Position numbers and translations under genes: made by a program. Source: DATMBL01 sp050735975 (GTDB lineage: Bacteria > Desulfobacterota > Binatia > UBA9968). Taken from it: a stretch of DNA of 6,023 nt. Positions 1 through 4,812 of the stretch are shown here, one piece after another. The notes below the pieces were generated by a model that saw only the letters and a program-made list of their open reading frames with translations, was not told where the DNA came from and did no database searches. Positions within the stretch are counted from its first letter, which is position 1. Each line of letters begins with the position of its first letter. The stretch lies in NCBI GenBank assembly GCA_050735975.1, contig JBOHVS010000061.1, positions 1 to 6,023 of the forward strand, in the 5' to 3' direction.

Positions 1-669
1 GGGTGAGCTTTGCGATATCAGTTCGGCATCCTGGCATTCGCGCGGCTGCACCGACCAGTAGGAACCATTTTGGCCGAGCGTTCGTGTATACTCCGCGATC
101 GAAAACGCGGTTGAGAGGAGGTCTCGACGGGAGGCGGCGACGATATTGCGCGGAAAAATCTCCTGCAACTCCTGCAAATACAGCGTGTGCCCGAGCCAGC
201 TGTCGCAATAAGGGCGGCCATCGATCGAGTAAATCTGATTCAGCAGCTGGCCGAACTTGCGCATGCGAGCGGGATCCGGTCGAGGGCGGCGCTCTTTGAG
301 ACACATGTCGCACCAGTACTCCCAAATCAATGCGCCCTCGTGAGGCCCATTCAACCCCGGAATATACCCCCCGGTAGAGCCGAAATCGGAGACATAGGGC
401 CGGCAGAAGATCTTAGACAGGAAATAGCCGATCAACGGCGTTCGAGAAAAAGCATAGTGGAAGTTGTTTACGACGAAAACTTGAAGACTGTGGGCGATCA
501 CCTGATGGGTCAGAGTATGGCCTGACCGGGGCGCCCCGCACACGACCAGCAGGGGCATCTGAATCTCTCCCGGAGCGTCTCCCGCAATCAGCGATTCCAC
601 AGCACGGAGAATTCCCAGATCGCGCTTACTCAAGCGCCGTCCTGTTGCTCTCAGCATTCCACGTTTCAT
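1..669 (-). CDS. Sulfotransferase family protein (3' end outside window)
   Basis: This gene would transfer a sulfuryl group from PAPS to an acceptor, here probably the polysaccharide or a precursor. The frame is open from residue 1 to the left edge (223 residues visible), so the C-terminus is missing. Residues 41-53 (LVVCGAPRSGHTL) match the 5'-phosphosulfate-binding loop of the family (G-x-x-R-S-G-T-T), with histidine at the first Thr. Residues 97-114 carry a Gly-rich stretch ending in GLNGPHEG, typical of bacterial EPS-locus sulfotransferases, and R181/R182/D183 with S186 or S190 fit the 3'-phosphate-binding R-x-D-x-x-S region after a short beta strand. An in-frame stop at 757-759 bounds the frame upstream. 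ATG at 675 is also possible, but ATG at 669 has the better Shine-Dalgarno spacing. It is the last gene of the minus-strand cluster, 141 bp after the glycosyltransferase stop. The family call is firm; the substrate is inference. Confidence 0.82.
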   Translation of the reverse strand, partial: MKRGMLRATGRRLSKRDLGILRAVESLIAGDAPGEIQMPLLVVCGAPRSGHTLTHQVIAHSLQVFVVNNFHYAFSRTPLIGYFLSKIFCRPYVSDFGSTGGYIPGLNGPHEGALIWEYWCDMCLKERRPRPDPARMRKFGQLLNQIYSIDGRPYCDSWLGHTLYLQELQEIFPRNIVAASRRDLLSTAFSIAEYTRTLGQNGSYWSVQPRECQDAELISQSSP

Positions 670-675
670 GGCCAT

Positions 676-683
676 TCCTCTCC
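676..683 (-). promoter_or_regulatory. Ribosome binding site of the sulfotransferase gene
   Basis: The minus strand reads GGAGAGGA here. The AGGA part lies 6 nt before ATG at 669 but directly against ATG at 675, which is why the second ATG is preferred as the start. Confidence 0.6.
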
Positions 684-810
684 GATCGCCTAAAGTCCAC
701 GTCTCACCAAAAGCAGATGCGCGACCATAGCTTTCGCAGGCCGTTTGAAGCGCGTGCTAAGAAGTGAAAGAACTATGCGGTGTGAAAGATGTGCGCCTTA
801 TCACCATAAA
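676..810. other. Intergenic gap between glycosyltransferase and sulfotransferase
   Basis: This 135-bp gap holds the sulfotransferase ribosome binding site and an 8-bp direct repeat, GTGAAAGA, at 764-771 and 782-789 (18-bp period). I see no convincing -35/-10 pair, no strong hairpin with a T-tract and no small gene on either strand. Co-transcription with the upstream genes is therefore the simplest reading. Confidence 0.5.
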
Positions 811-2091
811 CTAACGATAGACCATTTTCGGTGAAAGGCTGCTTCCTCCGGGTGAAACTTGGGCTACGAAAGTCTGTATGAGTCCCTTGGCGTTTTTCCG
901 CCTATCAAAAGCTTTGGCTACCGTATGCTGAGCCGCTTCGACTAGCCGTTCTCTCTTTGCGCTGTCTTGCATGAGAGATGCGATCGCTTCCGCGAGGGCC
1001 TTCGGGTCTCCGGGTGAGACGAGAAGACCGTTCTTCCCGTCGTCGATAAGTTCTTGGATGCCTGCAAGACGGGTAGAGACGACGGGAGTGCCTGAAGCCA
1101 TGGCCTCGACCAAAACGTTGGGAATCACGTCACGGTTCCCTTTCCTTGTGATGACCGAAGGGTGAACGAACACATCGGCCTGATGATAGTGCTCGGCCAG
1201 TTCGGCCTGGGGCATCGGAGGGGCGATACGCACCCGTTGAGCGAGACCGTTTTCTTCAATCTGCCGAATCAAGAGCTTCCGCTGAGGCCCCTCGCCGATT
1301 ATCAAACATTCAAATTCGTAGCCTTGGTCCCGCAGCGCCGCGCAAGCGCCGACGAGATGGACAAAGCCTTTGTAGCTCGCCAAAAACCCACAGGCGAGAA
1401 TCCGCCAGACCGGTTCCGCTCTATCAAGTGAGGGCGCGACGGGCCGGAAACGTTCCAAATCCGTGCCGTGTCGATGAACGAAAATCTTCGAGCGCGCGCT
1501 TTCGCCGCCGGCGTCGAGAAGCGCCCGGTGATTGGTCTCGGCGCAGGTTATGACGAATCGCGAGTGCTCGATTTTCTCGCGCAACAGAGATCGGACCATG
1601 TAGATGTCGTATGCATGCGAGCTGAAACTGAACGGTATTCCCGTCAATTCGGAGGCGATCCAGGCCGCGGTAGCCGGATAGCTGGCCCATGCCGCGTGGA
1701 TATGTTGGATCTCTTTGGCCTTTATAAGGCGAGCGAAATAAATGGCCTGCGGGAACAAAACGCAGGTCTTGAGAAGTTCCGTGGGGTGATCGAGCGTCCC
1801 CAAGATGCTGGCGAAAAACAGGCGCCAGGTAATCGGCTTGCAAAGCGCTTTGATGTTTTCCCACAGTAGCGAAGGCGAGAGGAAATAGGCTCGGTGGACG
1901 CGATTGTTGAATATGTCTATTTCCGGTTGCTGAAATGACCCTTGCTGTCCCTGCAAGGTGAAAATCTCGATGTGGAAGCCGGCACGGTCGAGCTCAACGA
2001 AATCCCCCACGGCAAAATTCTGATTCCAGACCGGGAAGCGACTGAAAATCACCGCCAAGCGGGGACCCATGTTGTTCGTCGCGCGCGACAT
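811..2091 (-). CDS. GT4-family (GT-B fold) glycosyltransferase, colanic-acid WcaL-like
   Basis: This is a 426-residue cytoplasmic or membrane-associated glycosyltransferase that would add a sugar from an activated nucleotide donor to the growing lipid-linked glycan. The N-terminal acceptor half has a short beta strand at residues 11-17 and the motif SHAYDIY at 158-164, common in WcaL-like enzymes. The C-terminal half starts with ILACGFLASYKG (231-242) and continues through LIIGEGP (263-269) to the nucleotide-sugar site. The family's E-x7-E motif appears as D321-x7-E329, followed by EAMASGTPVV (329-338); Asp at the first position is frequent in this subgroup. The length is normal for the family. 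The ATG lies 2 bp after the stop of the ligase gene, implying translational coupling; no clear Shine-Dalgarno sequence is visible. A second in-frame ATG at 2070 is a possible alternative start. Donor sugar and linkage cannot be read from the sequence. Confidence 0.9.
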   Translation of the reverse strand: MSRATNNMGPRLAVIFSRFPVWNQNFAVGDFVELDRAGFHIEIFTLQGQQGSFQQPEIDIFNNRVHRAYFLSPSLLWENIKALCKPITWRLFFASILGTLDHPTELLKTCVLFPQAIYFARLIKAKEIQHIHAAWASYPATAAWIASELTGIPFSFSSHAYDIYMVRSLLREKIEHSRFVITCAETNHRALLDAGGESARSKIFVHRHGTDLERFRPVAPSLDRAEPVWRILACGFLASYKGFVHLVGACAALRDQGYEFECLIIGEGPQRKLLIRQIEENGLAQRVRIAPPMPQAELAEHYHQADVFVHPSVITRKGNRDVIPNVLVEAMASGTPVVSTRLAGIQELIDDGKNGLLVSPGDPKALAEAIASLMQDSAKRERLVEAAQHTVAKAFDRRKNAKGLIQTFVAQVSPGGSSLSPKMVYR

Positions 2092-2093
2092 GC

Positions 2094-3524
2094 TTACGCC
2101 CGGAGCGCTTGGTAATTCGCCCTTACAGCGAAGTTACCGTTTAATTCCTCCGCCTGTAGCCTGCCGAGAACGATGGCAAGACCGACGAGGACATAAGTCA
2201 TGATGTTGAGCCAAAAATCGGCGAAAAGACTAAAAAACAGGAAAGACATCAGGCCGGTTCGCAAACCCCGGGCGATAAAGCGCGCCTCGAGGCTTGTCGA
2301 TTTGCTTTCCGCCCGCAAGAGATTTTTCAAAGCGAGTCCGAAAAGCAGCAAATACAAGAGCAAGATCGGGACACCGCCCTCAGCGGCGGCCCAGAGGTAG
2401 GAATTATGCGGCGGGCCGGCAGCGCCAAACCGCTCGAGTCGAACCCAACGAAAATTGCCAATACCGGCGCCGAGAATTGGATTATCAACAATGATTTTCG
2501 ATCCATCGCTTAGGGTTTTTAAACGCTTTTCTGTGGAACTCGTTCCTTTCGTCTCGCTCGAGCTCCACAAAGGTATATTGCCCAAGCGCTCTATATGAGT
2601 CTCGGACAGGAAGTCGCTGGCGAGAAAAACGACCAGCCCGGTGATGATAACGAGATTCAGTTGCCTTTTGACGCTGAATCGTCCCTCCATCGCGAGCAGA
2701 CCGCAAACCACGAACAGGTTCAGCAAGCCGCTCCGAGACGCCGTCGTCAGAGCCGCGATGGCCAGCCCGGGAATCGCAGCGGTCAAAAACAAGCTCAGGA
2801 TTCTGTTGCGAACCACCCGCTTATAGTACCAACTGAGCGCAATCCCAAGCACGCAATAGAAAGCCAGGCGGTTCGCGTTACCGGCCGAGCTAATGCCCCA
2901 ATCCGCCGCAGCCCGGTAGCCGCCGATACCGAAACCGGCTCCTGTGAATGCGTTCACGACACCGCTGACGCCGCTCAAGAAGATGATCCCAAGAACGGTC
3001 CACAAAACCAATTTGACGTCGCGAAGGGTACGGATAAAATTAATAAAAAAGACTAAAAACACAAAACGCGCGGTAACATCGTGCAGCATCCGCCCGGTAG
3101 CATCAAATTGAGGGAATGGATTGAATAACTGGCGCTCCACAATGGGGGAGGAGAAATGAAAGAACAGAACGATGACCAAAAAGATCTGAAAAATCCTATC
3201 CTTTAAAAACGACAGATTCCTTTCCTGATAAACCTTGATAACCAGGAGCACCGAAAAGAAAAGCCCAAGCAGGTTATTCGGAGTTAACCGACCTGACGTG
3301 GGTATCGAGTCTCCATACGTGGCGAAAAAACTTGTCAGAAATAGCAGGATTCCGATTTCCGGTCGCACAAAAATAGCAATCGCGCCCAGGGCCAAAAGGA
3401 TTGCCAACAGCCCGAAGATCTCGTTGCCTCGTATCGTAAGGAACACCAGGGTTCCCGACAGTAACGCTAGAGGCAATACGGGAAGGAACCGTTCAAAGGT
3501 GAACGTTTGTTTTTTTGCCGTCAC
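2094..3524 (-). CDS. O-antigen ligase / Wzy polymerase-type membrane protein
   Basis: This 476-residue protein has about 12-14 hydrophobic segments (roughly 13-31, 35-52, 57-70, 82-97, 111-128, 151-167, 172-192, 217-233, 241-258, 266-280, 289-305, 384-403, 424-440, 442-455). A long polar loop at 306-373 would lie on the periplasmic side. Family marks are SAGNANRLA (213-221), TASRSG (261-266) with R264, and DNPILGAGIGNF (347-358) followed by PHNSYL (372-377) with H373; Arg and His at these places are important in WaaL/Wzy proteins. It would polymerise repeat units or transfer a finished glycan to an acceptor. Polymerase and ligase cannot be told apart by sequence, and in an EPS cluster polymerase is more likely. 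The start is GTG: an in-frame stop at 3540-3542 leaves no upstream ATG, and no clear Shine-Dalgarno sequence precedes it, so the start is the weak point of the call. The next gene begins 2 bp after its stop. Confidence 0.9.
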   Translation of the reverse strand: MTAKKQTFTFERFLPVLPLALLSGTLVFLTIRGNEIFGLLAILLALGAIAIFVRPEIGILLFLTSFFATYGDSIPTSGRLTPNNLLGLFFSVLLVIKVYQERNLSFLKDRIFQIFLVIVLFFHFSSPIVERQLFNPFPQFDATGRMLHDVTARFVFLVFFINFIRTLRDVKLVLWTVLGIIFLSGVSGVVNAFTGAGFGIGGYRAAADWGISSAGNANRLAFYCVLGIALSWYYKRVVRNRILSLFLTAAIPGLAIAALTTASRSGLLNLFVVCGLLAMEGRFSVKRQLNLVIITGLVVFLASDFLSETHIERLGNIPLWSSSETKGTSSTEKRLKTLSDGSKIIVDNPILGAGIGNFRWVRLERFGAAGPPHNSYLWAAAEGGVPILLLYLLLFGLALKNLLRAESKSTSLEARFIARGLRTGLMSFLFFSLFADFWLNIMTYVLVGLAIVLGRLQAEELNGNFAVRANYQALRA

Positions 3525-3565
3525 TTGAGAAGTTGAGGCTTAGACCCCGACCAACCTCAGCCCTT

Positions 3566-3628
3566 TTTACGGTGTAGGGTGTGGGGTGTAGGGAACTTCC
3601 AACATCGAACCGGGAACGTCGAATATTT
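3566..3628. repeat. Degenerate 7-bp-periodic tandem array, TGTAGGG / AACnTCG type
   Basis: Nine consecutive 7-bp units run without a phase break. The first, TTTACGG, is a weak match. Then come TGTAGGG at 3573, TGTGGGG at 3580 and TGTAGGG at 3587. The later units all begin with AA: AACTTCC at 3594, AACATCG at 3601, AACCGGG at 3608, AACGTCG at 3615 and AATATTT at 3622. The array switches unit type at 3594 while keeping the 7-bp step. Confidence 0.7.
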
Positions 3629-3645
3629 AAAGATCCCTCACTACG

Positions 3646-3667
3646 GCAGACTGTGTGAACACTCTGC
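3646..3667. repeat. Short imperfect hairpin
   Basis: GCAGA (3646-3650) pairs with TCTGC (3663-3667), and GTG (3653-3655) pairs with CAC (3660-3662), leaving a 2-nt bulge and a TGAA loop. There is no T-tract on either side, so it does not look like an intrinsic terminator. It may be part of a dispersed intergenic repeat. Confidence 0.4.
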
Positions 3668-3726
3668 AAACGTGCTTCGCGACCGGGCTCAGCACGAACG
3701 GTTACTCATTGTGATTTTCGAGACTT

Positions 3727-3764
3727 AGCCGATCGTCCTGAGCAACGTCGAAGGGTGATCGGCT
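3727..3764. repeat. Inverted repeat carrying a dispersed-repeat-like core
   Basis: AGCCGATC (3727-3734) and GATCGGCT (3757-3764) form a perfect 8-bp stem. In plus-strand RNA it extends to 13 pairs through two G-U pairs and CCT/AGG, closing a 12-nt loop. The core, CCTGAGCAACGTCGAAGG (3737-3754), resembles the CCTGAGC..GTCGAAGG repeat that I recall from intergenic regions of many environmental bacteria. No T-tract follows on the minus strand, so a terminator role is not supported. Confidence 0.6.
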
Positions 3765-3838
3765 GGGTTTCAGACAGTCTGGCGCAGCGAGAAATTTGCG
3801 ATGTTTGCGCGTCACCTTGACCTGTTATCCTTGACAGA

Positions 3839-4621
3839 CTACAGAAAGCGCTCCAGAAAGCGCGGCACATAATTTCTCTTCTTATTGAGAACCGTGCCGA
3901 GTACGTTTGCGCCGTAGCGCTCAAGTTGCCGCTTTGTTCCGCGCGCTGTCTCCTTCCGTGTCTTACCGGCCTCCACCACAATGATGGTCCCGTCAACTTT
4001 GGACCCCAGGAAGCACGAATCCGAGTAGTCTTTTATAGGCGCGCCGTCAAGGATAACGTAGTCGTAGCGCTCGCGGAGCGTTTCGAGGATTGCTTCTATG
4101 GCATCCCCGTCAAACAGATATGAGGGCGAAGGGAGAGACCGGCCGGCGCTGATGACCGATAGGTTGGGACTAATGAACCCGGCTGATTGCACCACGTCGT
4201 TCAGTCGCGCGTTCCCGGATGCGAGCTCGGTGAATCCCTTAGAGCCTTGATTGAGCCGGTGGGTGCTTAACGGGGAAGGGGTACGTAAATTGGCATCGAC
4301 CAGGACTACCCGGGCGCGATTCGTCTTGGCCAACACCGATGCCAGAAAGGTCGCAGTCGTCGTGGCTCCCTCTCCATGGTCAGACGCTACCACCAGGAGA
4401 GTTTTGATTTTATTTTTCTTGGACCCGGCAAAAAGAGTTCCGCGAAGCTTCTGATATCTTTCTTCGACGTCTGGGCCGGGGGACAACTCAATAGGCGGGG
4501 CTTCGTTTCCGTTGGGCTGGCCCTGCGCCGCCGACTCGATCGGTGGCGCTTCGGAACCATTGTTTTTGGTCGTTTCCTTTTGGGATTCCGTTCGCCTAAA
4601 AATGTCGTAAGTTCTACTCAT
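3839..4621 (-). CDS. CpsD/CapB-type bacterial tyrosine-kinase homologue, altered ATP site
   Basis: This 260-residue soluble protein belongs to the BY-kinase branch of P-loop ATPases, which normally autophosphorylate on C-terminal tyrosines and, with a Wzz-type membrane partner, control polysaccharide chain length. A polar N-terminal tail (1-50) is followed by the ATPase core. The Walker A region is DHGEGATTT (81-89), with A86 (codon GCC) where the family has Lys. Walker A' is VVLVDANLR (105-113), with N111 in place of the usual second Asp. Walker B, YVILD (188-192), is intact. The EX2RX2R oligomerisation motif is E54-x-x-Q57-x-x-R60. The C-terminus lacks a Tyr cluster, having only Y251 in its last 20 residues. 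A good Shine-Dalgarno sequence supports the ATG at 4621. No membrane segment is present, so a separate Wzz-like partner would be expected elsewhere. The family is clear; kinase activity is doubtful. Confidence 0.88.
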   Translation of the reverse strand: MSRTYDIFRRTESQKETTKNNGSEAPPIESAAQGQPNGNEAPPIELSPGPDVEERYQKLRGTLFAGSKKNKIKTLLVVASDHGEGATTTATFLASVLAKTNRARVVLVDANLRTPSPLSTHRLNQGSKGFTELASGNARLNDVVQSAGFISPNLSVISAGRSLPSPSYLFDGDAIEAILETLRERYDYVILDGAPIKDYSDSCFLGSKVDGTIIVVEAGKTRKETARGTKRQLERYGANVLGTVLNKKRNYVPRFLERFL

Positions 4622-4627
4622 TTGATT

Positions 4628-4632
4628 TCCTC
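4628..4632 (-). promoter_or_regulatory. Ribosome binding site of the kinase homologue
   Basis: The minus strand reads GAGGA with a 6-nt spacer to ATG at 4621. A second purine-rich GAGGAGG lies a few bases further upstream. This supports the chosen start. Confidence 0.7.
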
Positions 4633-4678
4633 GAACCTCCTCTCACGAAGCGCGGTCCGCCCCATCCCTACTTACCAA

Positions 4679-4811
4679 CGCTGATCTCTGACTTCCGATC
4701 TCTGACTTCTGACTTCTGACCTCTTCCCTCTGACCTCTGACTTCTGACCTCTTCCCTTTAACCTCTGCTCTCCCCCATCTGCTCTCTGCCCTTTGCTCTC
4801 CGCCCTCTGCG
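4679..4811. repeat. Degenerate 7-bp tandem repeat array, CTCTGAC type
   Basis: About 19 consecutive 7-bp units run without a single phase break. On the plus strand the unit is CTCTGAC with variants TTCTGAC and CTCTTCC in the half nearer the kinase gene (about 4686-4755), and CTCTGCY or CTCCGCC variants in the half nearer the ATPase gene (about 4763-4811). The array ends directly beside the ATPase stop codon at 4813-4815. The transcript of this cluster would be strongly purine-rich here and contain many GAGG-like motifs. Confidence 0.85.
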
Positions 4812-4812
4812 C

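Larger units (their letters stand above)
3525..3838. other. 314-bp non-coding gap with repeats
   Basis: This gap separates the kinase homologue from the ligase gene. It contains a 7-bp-periodic array (about 3566-3628), an imperfect hairpin (3646-3667), a longer inverted repeat (3727-3764) and a small palindrome, CAGAC-A-GTCTG (3771-3781). I see no convincing open reading frame, tRNA or promoter. The repeat content suggests a site where mobile or slippage-prone sequence has accumulated inside the cluster. Whether transcription reads through it cannot be decided from sequence. Confidence 0.6.

Noticed and set aside
187..525. 112-codon plus-strand open frame near the left edge
   Set aside because: It is the antisense shadow of the sulfotransferase gene, which has clear motifs and a ribosome binding site.
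1424..1864. 146-codon minus-strand open frame
   Set aside because: It lies wholly inside the glycosyltransferase gene in another frame, and its Arg/His-rich product matches no family I recognise.
2595..3056. 153-codon plus-strand open frame
   Set aside because: It is antisense to the ligase membrane segments; the polar, Gln/Asn/Arg-rich product is what reversed hydrophobic codons give.
3615..3665. Minus-strand promoter with an AT-rich -10 around TTTAAATATT
   Set aside because: No acceptable -35 hexamer lies 16-18 bp upstream, and the AT-rich patch overlaps the end of the heptamer array.
3727..3764. Rho-independent terminator for the kinase gene
   Set aside because: No T-tract follows the stem on the minus strand, and the stem has two mismatches in minus-strand RNA.
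3706..3996. 96-codon minus-strand open frame spanning the kinase 3' end and the gap
   Set aside because: It overlaps the kinase in another frame and runs through repeat sequence, with no family signal.
4679..4811. CRISPR array
   Set aside because: The unit is 7 bp with no spacers of constant length between longer repeats, and no cas gene is present.
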